Shown: positions 13,097-24,981 of the stretch, one piece after another
How the letters are laid out: each line of letters starts with the position of its first letter
How positions within the stretch are numbered: position 1 is the first letter of the stretch
DNA from: Canna indica
Taxonomy: Eukaryota > Streptophyta > Magnoliopsida > Zingiberales > Cannaceae
DNA: 64,000 nucleotides
NCBI GenBank assembly: GCA_034359265.1
Contig: CP136896.1
Coordinates: forward strand, 6,169,501-6,233,500
Reading direction: 5' to 3'
Program-made: the position numbers and the translations under genes
The notes under the pieces: model-generated
Told to the model about the DNA's origin: nothing
Database searches by the model: none
What the model saw: only the letters and a program-made list of their open reading frames with translations

Positions 13097-13965
13097 GATT
13101 AGGAATAGGCGTAATCGGACCTGCTTTTGACATATCTATCGGTATTTGGTTGGGTACCATATTCACTTCTTTTTTGGGCTTCTATTGAATCGAGAAATAG
13201 GTTTGATTGTACATCTTTTTGATATATATTTTTGATATATATAAGGTATCCTCCGGATAATTCAAATCGAAGCAATTTGATGTCTGACCCGGGCCTATAT
13301 GACATGACCGATCGATAGAAATACTCCAACACTCCACCTTTGTCATATATTCCATATATCACATTAGATAGATATCATATTCATGGAATATGATTCCCTT
13401 TCAAGATGTCTTGATGGTGAAACGGTAGACACGCGAGACTCAAAATCTCGTGCTAAAGAGCGTGGAGGTTCGAGTCCTCTTCAAGGCATAATATTGAGAA
13501 TGCTCATTCAATGAGCATTCTCAATAACAGATTTCAGATCTAATCAATATTGATATACCGAGTATCTTATCTGTTGATACGAAGTATTCCGGCAATCCCC
13601 ACGATCCGAGTCCGAGCTGTTGGAATTGGAATAGGTTCGGCAGGGGATCACGAAATCTTGGCGATCTTCTCTATCTAATGAATGAGGAGTCCGTTTGGAA
13701 ATCGTCCGCCCCGAACCCACCCCCCGAGTATATGATTCAAGAGGAATCACACAAGGGTAGATTGATAAAAACCTCTGGTAAAATACCCACCAGTACCCAT
13801 AACCCAGCAGATAAAGTACATTACATAGTCCGTTTTAGGGATTGGCGACTTACCCATTCAGCGACTTTGGCACTGGACGTTCCATTTTGGTCAGTTGGAT
13901 GGGTTCTTATTCAACAACTCATTTCAATTCGACAATGCCACTGTCACCCTTCTCGCCTGTTTTAC
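13097..13965. other. Plastid DNA inserted in the nucleus (NUPT), ycf15/ycf2 side through trnL-CAA towards ndhB
   Basis: The stretch reads like the plastid inverted-repeat spacer around trnL-CAA. The tRNA is complete and the spacers on both sides resemble plastid sequence I know from this locus. Composition differs from the flanks, and the sequence returns to AT-rich nuclear DNA near 13,966. The limits are judged from memory of plastid sequence and may be off by tens of bases. Small differences (a changed acceptor-stem base, a C-run in the 13,730 region) suggest it is not a present-day plastid copy. It lies about 600 bp upstream of the SAPS start codon, beyond that gene's leader. Confidence 0.8.
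13408..13488 (+). tRNA. trnL-CAA: tRNA-Leu(CAA), plastid-derived copy
   Basis: An 81-nt cloverleaf is visible. The anticodon stem CGAGA/TCTCG (13434-13438 and 13446-13450) encloses the loop CTCAAAA with anticodon CAA at 13441-13443. A long variable arm follows, as in class II leucine tRNAs, and then the T-loop GGTTCGAGTCC. The acceptor stem pairs GTCTTGA with TCAAGGC, where one C-to-T change from the usual plastid GCCTTGA leaves a T-G wobble. The CCA tail is not encoded. It sits inside nuclear-inserted plastid DNA, so expression by nuclear polymerase III is uncertain. Confidence 0.9.
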
Positions 13966-15690
13966 TATTTTGCATTTTGAACATTAACTAAATTTACTTA
14001 ACTAGTACAATTGTACAAATTACTATTGATAGGCACTAGAAAAATTAAATAATAATAATAGTAATGCAACACATAATACTTACTAACCCACATGCTTAGT
14101 GTAAGATCCGGTGAAGATTCAGCACACAATTTTACGTCTAAATTTTAGTAGATCCCACAAAATTTTTTTATTAAAAGCGGTCAAAATAATCATAAATCAT
14201 AATTATTATGTTATAATAAACAAAATCGAAAATATTGCCTCTCCACAACTTTTATAGAAATATGAAAATAAAATCTTGTATCAAGAGAACATAAAACTTG
14301 ATACTAAATAAATATCCTCACTCTCAGAAATATGAATGACAAAAAAATGAATAGTACATAAACATGGTAGAAAAACAAAATTACGTATGGGTGAAATGGC
14401 CTAAACTAGATGAGGATGAATAGTATGTTATCTTAATCTTTTTGTCTAAATTCGATTTTAATTATTTTTTAAATTACTTAAGCAATTCATAAATCAAATA
14501 GTAAGCGAAAGCAAGATATAAATGATAAGCAATAAGAAATGTAAGGTAAATAATGCTAACATAATTATTTATAGTGGTTCGACATCAATGTCTACTCCAC
14601 TACCTAAGCACCCCGCTTAGAATTTTCAAACTAAATTCACTAAATTATGAGTAGCTTACAATTGAGAACTTTAATTACACCAAAAAGATCCTACACTCAC
14701 CTCGAAGGCACTTCCACACCCGAAAATATCACGTCTTTCTACCAAGTGAGCTTTCTCACATCAATTCTTAAGATCTACTCCTAACTTAGTTTACACAAGT
14801 GATTTTATACCTTCTACATCAAGGTAACCACTTACACACAAAACCACACACTATGTCTTTTTACAAACTCAAGTAAATTAAAGTAAAAACAAATCTATTA
14901 CAAGAAAGAGGTGAAGAGAACTTATCACAATGAAAGTACATCTTCTTCTTGAGCTTAGCACCCTTGATGAATCCTCCAATGAAGAATACTTGAAGATGAT
15001 GGATCAAGAGCTAGATTTGAAGGATTTGATCAATGAGAAGCTTAAAGAGTGCAAAAGATCACTCTTTGAGGTTTATGAGCATCATGGAAGGCTTGAAAGT
15101 GAGTTTGGAGTGGCTATTTATAACCCCCAAACACAAGGTGTTGTCAACGGGCATTTTTTCTGCCCGTTGGCGACGCTCGATCGCTTGCCGATAGATCGTC
15201 GGTCGATCGACCGAGCGATCGCGGGCATACTGCCGCTTTTCTGGCATACTTCAGTCGACCAACCGGTCGATCGACTTGCCTACTACCAGTTTTTGGCAGC
15301 ATTCAGTCGATCGAATTGTCTTCTACCCGATTTCCTCTTCTGTTGGTTGGTCGAATCTGGGCAGGGCAATTTTCTTGTGTATTTTTCTTACGCACTTTGT
15401 TTTCGGATTCCAACCTTCAGCGATCATCAACTTGGAGAGCTTTTCATGTGTTCTTTAGACTCGTCCAAGACGTCTTTGGTGCACACGTCGAACTTCGAGA
15501 AATTTACGCGACGAACCCGAACGCGTCGACCAATGTCCTTCCGATTTTTTGATTTTTTTCGATCGAGGATATCGTGCGCTAACCGATATGGAACCTGAAA
15601 ATAACTCTCCATGAAATCATTAGTTCCATGTTTATTATCATCAAAATTGAGATTAAGACCATGGTTGAAAACCTTAGGCCAACACTATGT
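13966..15690. repeat. Probable LTR-retrotransposon remnant with TCGATCG-rich segment
   Basis: From about 14,500 to 15,600 the sequence resembles an LTR or adjoining region of a plant retroelement. It has an AT-rich first part with GGTTCGACATCAATGTC, then an open stretch, then a segment at 15,170-15,310 dense in TCGATCG and CGATCGA. No matching second LTR or primer site was found. The 222-codon open stretch at 14,930-15,598 starts MKVHLLLELSTLDESSNEEY and matches no protein family I know. The first 120 bp (14,032-14,105) has a similar copy at 25,510-25,575. Confidence 0.4.
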
Positions 15691-16300
15691 TACTTAGGGC
15701 TCGTTTGGTTTGCAAACTGTCCGTCACAGGACACCACACAAGGACAATGATAGAACACCAGGTGTCCTCACACAGTAGTTATACCATATTTGTTTCGTCA
15801 AAAATAAGACATGATATCCAGTCGCGTCCTATGTTTGGTTCGCTAAAACACAGTCTTGTACAAGACAATATGACCAAAATACTCTTGCATATTTTTAAGG
15901 GAAAATACCTAAATATAGCATGTACTTTGGACTTTGTCTCAATTGTGGAACGTAGTTTAATTTATCTCAATTGTATATACGTACTAAGATATTTGTTCCA
16001 ATTGTGGCATGTCGTCAAGACTCCATCGGCCGCGTCGTTAACCTGACAACATGGCATGCTGACGTGTATTAAATAAATTTTTTTAATACTCACTTGCCAC
16101 ATCATCAAAGTTGGATCCTTAAATACTTTTTTAATCTCAAACGCCACGTCAGCCCTAATTTTAAATACCTAAAACTAATATTGAAACCTAAGTCTTCTGT
16201 TGGTCCCCCCGCCCGACAAAAATAAAACCCTACCCCACCTCCCGCTTCCGACTTCTCGGCGACAACAAAGGGTGCAAACCCACGATCCCGCTCATTTCCG

Positions 16301-19300
16301 ATGACATCTCGGACGTCTTCTATTTGGGAAAAGCGACATTCCCTCAACGCATACAACCATGCGCCAGAAGCAGGTTGTAAGACGGTCTACTCGAGTGCAG
16401 AAGAGCATTCTTCCGTCGCCTCCTCCAGTACAGGTAATATCTTTCCCCTAATGGAATTTAATTGGCTTATGGATTTGATGTAAGTTAGGGTTTATGAATT
16501 TTGGATTTAGGGATGATGATGATGTAAGTTAATGTTAATATGTTACTGTTCTATCAGTTAATCTTACTGTTACTGTTATATCAATAACAGTGATATTGAT
16601 TAGTGTTATTGATATAGTTCAGTGATATTGATATTGATTTTGGTTTACTATTTTCTTACTGTTATATCAATATTGATTATTGTTTACCTTACTGCTTTCT
16701 TACTATTTTCTTACTGTTTATCTTAGTGTCAGTGTTACTGTTAAGATGATGATTAAGTTTGAATTATAGGTTAATATTAGTAGCTCAAGTGATGAACAAC
16801 TTGTTGATAAGGGTAGCTCCAGCAGTAGTTCAAGTGTTGAAAAAGAGCTTGTTGCTCATGATGTTGAGAAGGGAAAACAAGTAGTGGATATCATTGAATT
16901 TCATCCTGAAAAAGAGCCCCTTCATCCTGATGTTGAGAAGGGAAAACAAGCAATGGATAGCACTTCAAGCAGTGGTTATGAGATGGTAGTAGTTCATCAT
17001 GATTCAAGTAGTAGTTACAGCAGCGTTTGTGATAGGTTTCAATTTGTGCGAATGGAACCTAGGGAAGGGAGGTAATGCAACCTAAAGAGTCATCAGAGTC
17101 ATCAAATTTTATGTCTATGGGTGAAACTGAAGATGAACTAATGTCAAGTGAGTTTAAAGATACAAATGATGATGAATATATAGAGGCTAGAAACATCAAA
17201 AAACAATCTGTGACAGTGAACCCTAGCAGCTTCAGTGAACCCAATGAAGTAGTTATTCCTCCATGTAGTCAACCCAATGAAGCAAACATTCCTCCATGCA
17301 ATCAATCCATTAAAGCAGACATTCCTCCATGCAGTCAACTAAATGAATCAATATATGTGACAGTTGAACTTGGAGCAGACATTCCTCCAAGTAGTTTTAA
17401 TAAATCATTGTCAATACCAGTCCAAGTTGGAGCTGACAGTACTCAAGCTCGAAGAAGAGTCCATACACCCGAACCTACTGATGCATCTGCCCATCCTCAA
17501 AATGGTAATGATTATAAAGATAACGATGAAGAAGTATTCACACTTGAAATTAGTGATGCATCCTTGGGTATTGCTCCTAAAAGGAAAAGAAGACATTACA
17601 ATATTTTCAATCCCAATTGTAATCATCAAGATATCATATTTGAAATTGAAATGCAATTTGAGACACCTTCACAATTTAAAGATGCAGTACAATCATATGC
17701 CTTGCACAATGAGGTTAATATTAGATGGTCCCAAAGTTCCAATGGGAGAATGGAAGCCAAGTGTGTTAAAGATTGTCCATGAAAAATCTATGGTAGTTAT
17801 AAGCAAAATAAAGTCACATTCATTGTGAAGACTTACATTGATGAACATAGGTGTTTTAGAAGCATGAGAAATAGACAAGCGACAACAGAGTTGTTGGTAA
17901 ATTACTACATGGATACATTTAGAAGAAATCCAAATTGGGATGTCAAACAAATTGCAGCGAATTTTCAATCCAAATTTTTCATCCCCTTGCCTATAGCTAA
18001 ATATTACAGAGTAAGATCGACAGTCTTAGAAAGACTTCGTGGTTCTCTGGAGGACCACTATGCATTATTGGGTCCCTATTTGGCTGAACTTCAAAGGGTC
18101 AACCCTAGAAGTATATTCTCTATTGTTTGTGATAGAGAGTTTACTGGTGCACCACCAATTTTTAAAAGACTTTACATTGGGTTTGAATCGTTGAAAAGGG
18201 GATTTTTGGATGGTTGTTGACCTGTCATTGGATTGGATGGATGCTTCTTGAAAATATTTTCAGGTGGGCAGTTATTTTCTGCGATTGGTACAGATAGGAA
18301 CAACCAGATGTTCCCAATTACTTGGGCAATTGTTGAAACAGAGAATTTTAATTCGTGAAGGTGATTCTTATGAACTTTATGTGATGACCTTGAAATTGGT
18401 GAAGGCTATGGTTGGACATTTATCAATGATCAACAAAAAGTAAGAATATGGATTTAATTTTATCATTGTGTAGGGACTCGAGTATGCACTACGAGAGTGA
18501 GTTCCATTTATCGAGCATAGAAATTATGCTCGGCATTTGTATGCCAACTGGAAGAAGAGATTTAACGATCATTACTTCAAAGCTCTATTTTGGAGAGCAA
18601 TGAGATCAATGGATGAACTAGAGCTCAATAGAATCTTAGGTGAATTACAAGTTGCGTCTCTAGAGGCCTATGAAGCATTCATATCAATTGGGATGCAAAA
18701 TTTTTGTCAAGCATACGTCTCCACGGCTTGCAAGTCTGATAATGTTATAAATAATATATGAGAGACTTTCAATAGTTATATCAAAACCAATAGTGGACAT
18801 GCTTGAGGAGATAAGGCGCATGTTAATGGAAAGAATGTTTGTGAAGAATGATATAATATTGAAATGTACAGATCAAATTTGTCCAAATATAAGGAAGAAG
18901 CTTGAGAAATTTAAGGAAGACGGTCGGTATTGCATGGTTACACCATCCGAGAACATGAAGTGTGAGGTTCAATGTTTGGATAAGGTCCATGTTGTCAATC
19001 TTTCTAATCAAAGTTGTTATAGTCAGAGCTGAGATCTATGTGGCATACCTTGTAAGCATGTCATTTAATGCATTGCATGGATGAAGGATGATTCAGATAA
19101 ATATGTAAGTGATTTTTATAAGAGAGAGGCTTATTTGAAAACACATGCACATTTTATGGAGCCATTAAGGAGAAAAGAGGCTTGGCCAAATGTGGAGGGC
19201 CCTCATGTGTTGCCACGTGTTGTAAAGAAAATGTCTGGTAGGCCAAAGAAAGTAAGAAGAAGAGAAATAAATGAGGAAATCATCCAACGTACAAACTACT

Positions 19301-19885
19301 CTAGGCAAGATTCCAAAATCACTTGTATACTATATTTTCAACAATGTCATAATAAAAGGATGTGTACACCTAGGCCACAATCAGTAAGCTTTGATATCTT
19401 ATAATGCACTTTTATTATGATAATTTGATAGATCTACCCTTCCTATATTGCACTTTTGTAGGGACAAGAATGATCATCTACAATAGGACCATCTACAACA
19501 GGATCATCTACAATAATCCATCTACATCAGGACCATCTACAACATAACCATCTACATCAGGATCATCTACCAAAGGGAGAGGTAGAGGTAGGGGTAGAAC
19601 AATTGGACCCCCAACTAGTAAAGAAAGAACAACGGTAAGTTTCATTATGTATGTACTTTTTAGAGAAAGAACAAGGTTTTGGGGTTTATGTTGGTGAAGA
19701 AATTGGTAACATTTACTTCAGAGTATGATTTGACTATCTTAATTTTTATCTTCATTTTATATTGATCATTTAACTATGTGTGGTTTCATGTGACAGATGC
19801 CTCAAAGTGGATTAATAATTTATTCATCATCAACAGGACAATGGAGTGGGGCAGTTCCTCCACAACAAAGGAGTGATCATCAATA
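16301..19885 (+). pseudogene. mudrA-type MULE transposase, broken by stop codons
   Basis: A probable first exon runs from ATG 16301 to a GT donor at about 16,434. The next coding block begins after an AG near 16,768. An acidic, serine-rich region follows, then a MuDR DNA-binding domain around FETPSQFKDAVQSYALHNEV (17,660-17,820). The transposase core includes IGLDGCFLKIFSGGQLFSAI (about 18,225-18,290) and a degraded SWIM zinc finger with LCGIPCKHV (19,035-19,062). The tail has GRPKKVRRRE and a glycine/arginine-rich stretch, with a possible last exon ending at 19,885. In-frame stops at about 17,780, 18,218, 19,030 and 19,066 inactivate it. Family: Mutator DDE transposases, which bind the element's TIRs. 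Confidence 0.88.
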
Positions 19886-19979
19886 AGTTATCCCTACTGA
19901 TTTCCAAGCATCACAGACTTCTGATTTCCAAGCATCACAAGATTAGCATCACAGACTACCGATTTCAAAGCATAACAAG

Positions 19980-20311
19980 ATGTATTTGGATGTATATTGG
20001 TTTTGGATATTTTTTTGATGTGGATAGACTGGATTATACTGGATGTACTTGGATGTATTTTGGTTTGAATGTATACTTGTTTTGGATAGTTTTTGGATGT
20101 GGATAGACATGATATATACTGGATGTATTTGGATGTATATTGGTTTTGGATACTCTGTCGATGTTTCAGTATTTGGATGTATATTGGTTTTGGATATACT
20201 ATGTTGATGTTTCAGTATTTGGATGTTTCGGTTTATGTTTCAATATTTAGATATACTCTGGATATATACTTTGTATTTGGATGTTTCAGTTTATGTTCAG
20301 TGGATGTATAC
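19980..20311 (+). repeat. Degenerate tandem repeats of TTGGATGTATATTGG type
   Basis: Downstream of the transposase the sequence repeats TTGGATGTATATTGGTTTTG, GATACTCTGTCGATG and related blocks with irregular 20-60 bp spacing. The pattern resumes after the hAT insertion at about 21,667-21,900 with TTCAGTATAGTTCAGTG blocks. It behaves as a spacer between the two MULE genes. No product is inferred. Confidence 0.65.
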
Positions 20312-20319
20312 TCTGTTGA

Positions 20320-21666
20320 TAGGGCTGTAAACGAGCCGAGTCGAGCCGAGTACTGGCTTGTTCGAACTCGGCTTATTTATTTCAAGCCATGTTCGAACTC
20401 GGCTCAAACTCGATTCAAGTTTTTAACTTATGTTCGAACTCGGTTTGTTTGATTTTAAAGTTGTTTGAGCTCGACTCGAACTCGGTTAGTTAAAGATAAA
20501 CGAACAAATAAACGAGTACCTAAACGAACATACAAATGAGCCACTAAACGAACAGGTAAACGAGCATTAAACGCACGTAAACGAACATCTAACCGAACAA
20601 ATAAACGAGTTGTAAATGAATACATAAACAAACCATAAATGAACCACAAACAAACAAACTTTAAATGAACAGATCCGACGAGATGATCCAGCGAGGGCAC
20701 GAGCAGATTCGACGAGCACGCTGAGATGATCCGGCGAGCAGATGCGAGATGAGAGGATCCGCGTGGGTGGGGAGGTCGTCGAGATGCTCCGACGAGAGGA
20801 GTCACGTGGCTGAGAGCATTTCCGACAAGAGTAGATCTGACGACACATGAGCAGATCCGACGAGTAGATGCGAGATGAGAGAATCTGCGTGGGTGGAGAG
20901 GTCGTTGAGATGCTATGGCGAGAGGAGTCGCGTGGCTGAGAGCGGATCTAGCGAGAGCAGATTTGACGATGCACGAGCATATCCGACGATCAAGCTGAGA
21001 TGATCCGACAAGCAGATGCGAGATGAGAGGATCCACGTGAGTGGGGAGGTCGTCGAGATGCTCCGGCGAGAGGAGCCGCGTGGCCGGCGTGGATGGAGAG
21101 GTCAAATGGCCGGGAGTCGGGATGGGTGAGGAGTGAGTCGGGATCTCGTGTGGGTGTGTGAATTGTGAAGGCAGTCGGCAGCAGAGTGAGGGACTAACGG
21201 TGAGTGGGTGATGAGGGTGAGTGGGTGACGGGTAAATGGCTTGACTTTTAGGGTTTACTAGTTTAGTAAATGGGTAATGGGTTTGGGTAATGTTAAAATT
21301 TAATATTATATTAATTAACTAAGTAATCTATTAATTAATAATTTATAATTTATAAAAAGTTACAAAATATGAATAGTTAAATAAGTATTTAAACGATTTA
21401 TTCACGAATAATAAACGAGTATTTAAACAAGTATGTTCACGAATAATAAACAGGTATTTAAACGAGTATGTTCACGAACAGTAAATGAGCATGTTCGTGA
21501 ACATAAACGAGTCGAGCTTGTTTGTGTTTGAACTCGGCTCGTTTATTAAACGAGCTTATAAATTTGGTTCATACTTGTTTATTTAATAAATAATCGAACA
21601 TAAACGAGCCCTAAACGAGTATGTTCACGAGTTGTTAACGAGTGTATTAGTTCATTTACAGCCCTA
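20320..21666. mobile_element. Non-autonomous hAT element inside the MULE
   Basis: Ends are TAGGGCTGTAAA and its inverted copy, a typical hAT terminal sequence. The 8-bp target duplication TCTGTTGA is perfect (20312-20319 and 21667-21674). Subterminal regions at both ends repeat AAACGAGC and CGAACTCGGCTC motifs, which could be transposase-binding sites. The 1,347-bp interior has no transposase. It contains a GC-rich tandem repeat (20.7-21.1 kb). It must be younger than the MULE it interrupts. Confidence 0.9.
20700..21095. repeat. Three tandem copies of a GC-rich 130-145 bp unit in the hAT element
   Basis: The phrase GATGCGAGATGAGAG recurs at about 20,738, 20,867 and 21,014. Each copy continues through GGATCCGCGTGGGTGG-like sequence, then GTCGTCGAGATGCTCCG-like sequence, then GAGAGGAGTCGCGTGG-like sequence. 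Open reading stretches across it on the minus strand reflect the repeat and not a gene. Confidence 0.75.
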
Positions 21667-22261
21667 TCTGTTGATAAGGTTTATGTCCAGTGATGTTCAG
21701 TATAGTTTAGTGATGTTATGTATTTTCAATATAGTTCAGTGTTTCAGAGTAGTATAGCATACTAGTGTTTCAAAGTAGTATAGCATACTATAGTTCAGTG
21801 AAATACTAGGGAGATGTTATACTATGTATGTTCAGTATTTTAATACAAATAATGTATGTTCAGTGATGTTATACTATGTGTGGTATGTTAATGAAAATGA
21901 TGTATGTTCACTGATGCTAATTTTTAAGGTATACTATGTTCAAATTTTCTTGGAAAACGATTTAAGTTGCCTAGAATTGATACATTCACATAAATTTAGG
22001 ATACAATTTGATGCATTTTTGTGCTCCATTTAGTATACATATTCACATGTGTATACAATTTGATGTTATACACCTAATTTATACACAACAGTGATTCATT
22101 TACCAACGTTAATCCATACATATTAATTCATATACATAATTAAACATTAATCCATACACATTGATTCATACACATAATTAAATATTAATCCATACACATA
22201 ATTAAACATTAATCAATTTCAATTGAATTTCCTAACATTACTTGCACCATCTAAATACAAT

Positions 22262-22984
22262 TCAAGCACAAACAATAACCCAAATATACATCTTCATTCT
22301 CTTATTATGTGACTTCAAATTATCATATTTCTGCTCTAGTAGGTGGATATTCTCTTCAAGTTGATACATCTTTCGTTGAATAGCTTCAATATTCCTTGTT
22401 TGATGTCATATAATCTCCTATCATCATTCTAAAAATTCAGTCTTGCCAAACAAAATATCCACAGTCATTGCTCTACAAAAAAAAAGCAAGGTAAGTGAAG
22501 TAAGTACACAATATCTACATTAAAAAATGGTAAGGAAGTAAGTAATAACCCAAATATACATATTCATTATCTTATTATGTGACTTCAAATATTCATATTT
22601 CTGCTCTAGTAGGTGGATATTCTCTTCAAGTTAATACATCTTTCGTTTAATAGCTTTAATATTACTTGTTTGATGTCATATAATCTCCTATCATCTTTCT
22701 AAAAATTCAGAGTCTTGCCAAACAAAATATCCACAGTCATTCATTGCTCTACAAAAAAAAAGCAAGGTAAGTGAAGTAAGTACACAATATCTACATAAAA
22801 AAATGGTAAGGAAGTAAGTAAGTACCCCTACCTGTCAATGTCCACATCTCCAAAATTTTCTTCCATGATTTTTTCGAGTTTTTGAAGTTAACAACTTAGC
22901 TTCAATTTCATGAAAGCACTTTAGCCTAGCAAAATCTGAGGATACAGATGCATCCACAATCTCTGATCTTGCTCTTGATGCCAT
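22262..22984 (-). pseudogene. GRF-type zinc-finger / coiled-coil gene carried by the MULE
   Basis: The first exon starts at ATG 22984 and reads MASRARSEIV, then KCFHEIEAKLLTSKTRKNHG and RKFWRCGH. This matches GRF zinc fingers, in which a cysteine precedes EAxLxTSxTxxNPGRxFWxC. A stop codon falls four bases after GRKFWRCGH and just before a GT donor near 22,832. Further left, a second exon encodes LEENIHLLEQKYDNLKSHNK and a hydrophobic end (MYIWVIVCA), a coiled coil plus membrane-type tail seen in small plant GRF proteins. That exon region is present twice in tandem. The gene points toward the transposase, like the convergent pair in maize MuDR, though it is not mudrB-like. GRF fingers bind single-stranded nucleic acid in other proteins. 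Confidence 0.6.
22274..22824. repeat. Tandem duplication, about 270-bp unit, covering the GRF gene's second exon
   Basis: The unit beginning AATAACCCAAATATAC at 22,274 starts again at 22,544. The copies share ATTTCTGCTCTAGTAGGTGG, CTCCTATCATC, CCAAACAAAATATCCACAGT and GCAAGGTAAGTGAAGTAAGT, with a few substitutions and small indels. High similarity indicates a duplication after the MULE acquired the gene. Confidence 0.9.
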
Positions 22985-23551
22985 ATAATTGAAGTCGATT
23001 GGTGGAAAATACAACAATGAATGTGGATAGATTATGCCCTAAAATATAAACAAGGAACAAGAGTGGCTAACCTTCGGCTGGTGAAAAACCTTCGACGATC
23101 AATGCTCCGACGACTAGCTTCGACGAGAGAGTTCAATGACTGGCGAAAGCTCCAACGACTAGAAAAGGATGCGGCAACCGGCGATGTGGAGAGGTAGGCA
23201 ACATTTATGGTTGAGGAAGGAGTCGGGTGGTGTATAAAGAAGCTGGGTTGACTTGGTGACGTGGCGTTTGAAAAAAAAAATGACTTGCTGACGTGATATT
23301 TGGGATTAAATTTTTTTTTAAGGATCCAACTTTGTTGACATGGCAAGTGGATATTTAAAAATATTTATTTAATACACGTCAGCATACCACGTCGTCAGGT
23401 TAACGGCGCGGTCGACGGAGTCTTGACATAATGTCACAATTGGAACAAATGTCTTAGTATGTGTACACAATTGAGACAAATTAAACTACGAGCCACAATT
23501 GAGACAAAGTCCAGAGTACATGCTATATTTAGGTATTTTCTCTATTTTTAA

Positions 23552-24660
23552 TGCTCAAATTTAATTATATATATAAAAGTCTTCATACATAAAATTCTTA
23601 TGCAATTGATTTTTATCATGTGCTCACAATGAGATGTGTAAGAGTGAAAACATTTACAATTGTGCAAGAGTAAAATACTTATGCAATTGTGCTACAGAGA
23701 CATACTATACCAACTATAACAATGACAAAAGTAATCTTGATCAACATACTTTCTACTATCGTTTTCTCTATAACCATACTTCTTTCTACCACAATTTTAT
23801 AGATATACAAAAGTCGTTATTCATGACTAAATAACACTTTCTAGTTTCTACTAACCGCCAAAATAAATCTTTGGACCCGGAGTAGGTTGTGAATGAATAG
23901 AACATATGAATCTCTCCACTTCACCTTATAGTAGTTCTATCAACTAACTATATTAAGATGATAGTTTTTATGATCAATCTATGAATAGAAAACATAAGTA
24001 AATCATGAAAATATTTTCCTTTCTAAGTTGTAGTTTTCAGTTTGTGACTTATGGAGCATGAGAGTAGCATGAATGAAACTCCCACTAAATTTGCATTAGT
24101 AAATTGGTAAACAAGAATATTCATATGCTGAAGCTTGTCAGGAAATGAGAATTGATGAAAAAACTTGCTGAAGATTTCAACAATGAAGATGATACTAAAC
24201 TATCTCCTTTATGCACTCGACTTGACTTTAGTCTATTGGATAGAAATTGACTTATGATAAAGATTTTCTAGTTTCAGAACTTACTGAACAAAAAACAGAT
24301 GTGCTAATTACAAATACCATGTTTTGGCTGAATTCTTTACTCGATTGGATACTTCATGATCTATAAGGTTGCTTAGGTTGCGTAAATTGCTTCCAACTTT
24401 TAGCAACATTTGCAAACAAGTGGAGGTATTGACAAAAAGGTATTAGAAATTGATGTTTTATTTATATGTAGAAGAGTTGGTCTGGCTCATTATGTAACTA
24501 CTTTCTTGCAGGAAGTTCTTATATAGTCATGTTTCACAAATAAATTATATCTTTTCTGAAGCCATTCAGATAGAAAAAGTATTTGTACATGATAAGAAGA
24601 GCTTATTGGTTATTCCAGACATGAAGATTACTCTATTGAAGGATATTCTTGAACGTATTT
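23552..24660. other. Interior of the outer element, no gene recognised
   Basis: AT-rich sequence between the MULE and the ferredoxin-like fragment. I see scattered stop codons in all frames and no protein motif, tRNA or repeat that I can name. Confidence 0.5.
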
Positions 24661-24670
24661 CAAAATCCAC

Positions 24671-24981
24671 TCAATCTGCATCCATCTCTTTATGTGAAGC
24701 TTTCCATGCAAGGCTCTTCACTCGGCGGCTACTCAAGGTGAGGATGTAGCGCTCATCGTAGGAGGTAGGCAGGAGCTTTCGAGCCACTCCTGGGTGATGT
24801 GGACCTCGCACTTGGTAGCCATCTTCGTAATCTGGTAAGCGACCTTCTTGGAGCCGGTTGAGGGGGCAGCGACAGTGTGGGAGGCCGCCGAGGAGCAAGG
24901 GTGCGAGAGGGGCTGGAGGAAGAGGGTGGAACGGGATCGAGCGAGGGGGAGGGTGATTCGGCGGAAGGCAGCGATCGTCAT
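24671..24981 (-). pseudogene. Captured fragment resembling a mitochondrial 2Fe-2S ferredoxin-like gene
   Basis: Starting at ATG 24981, the frame reads MTIAAFRRITLPLARSRSTL, a typical mitochondrial targeting sequence, then STGSKKVAYQITKM, then KCEVHITQEWLES. A one-base loss then shifts the frame, and LLPTSYDERYILTLSSRR follows in the next frame. Both halves resemble the start and the C-terminal third of small plant ferredoxin-like proteins (GSKKV..., then ECEVHIAQEWLEKLP...SYDERYVL). The middle, which should carry most iron-sulfur cysteines, is missing. The GC-rich island contrasts with its AT-rich surroundings, as expected of host DNA taken up by a transposon. Upstream CTAGGG-rich sequence may be the gene's original leader. 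Identity rests on remembered family sequence. Confidence 0.55.

Larger units (their letters stand above)
15899..23542 (+). mobile_element. Mutator-like element (MULE), 7.6 kb, with TIRs and TSD
   Basis: Terminal inverted repeats of about 250 bp match at roughly 85 percent: 15,899-16,150 on the left and about 23,285-23,542 on the right. The ends are GGGAAAATACC and, read inward, GAGAAAATACC. The 9-bp TSD TATTTTTAA is perfect (15890-15898 and 23543-23551), as expected for Mutator-type transposition. Inside are a plus-strand mudrA-type transposase pseudogene, a minus-strand GRF-zinc-finger gene at the right end, and a hAT element inserted at 20,320-21,666. Confidence 0.9.

Noticed and set aside
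13678..13980. 100-codon open frame MNEESVWKSSAPNPPPEYMI
   Set aside because: It lies in plastid-derived spacer DNA next to trnL-CAA and corresponds to no plastid protein I recognise.
14930..15598. 222-codon open frame as a novel gene
   Set aside because: The second half reads through TCGATCG-rich retroelement-like sequence, and codon use and content do not resemble the host genes. It is kept only as a repeat remnant.
20455..21105. 216-codon minus-strand frame
   Set aside because: It spans the tandem repeats and subterminal repeats of the hAT element. There is no domain and the periodicity follows the DNA repeat.
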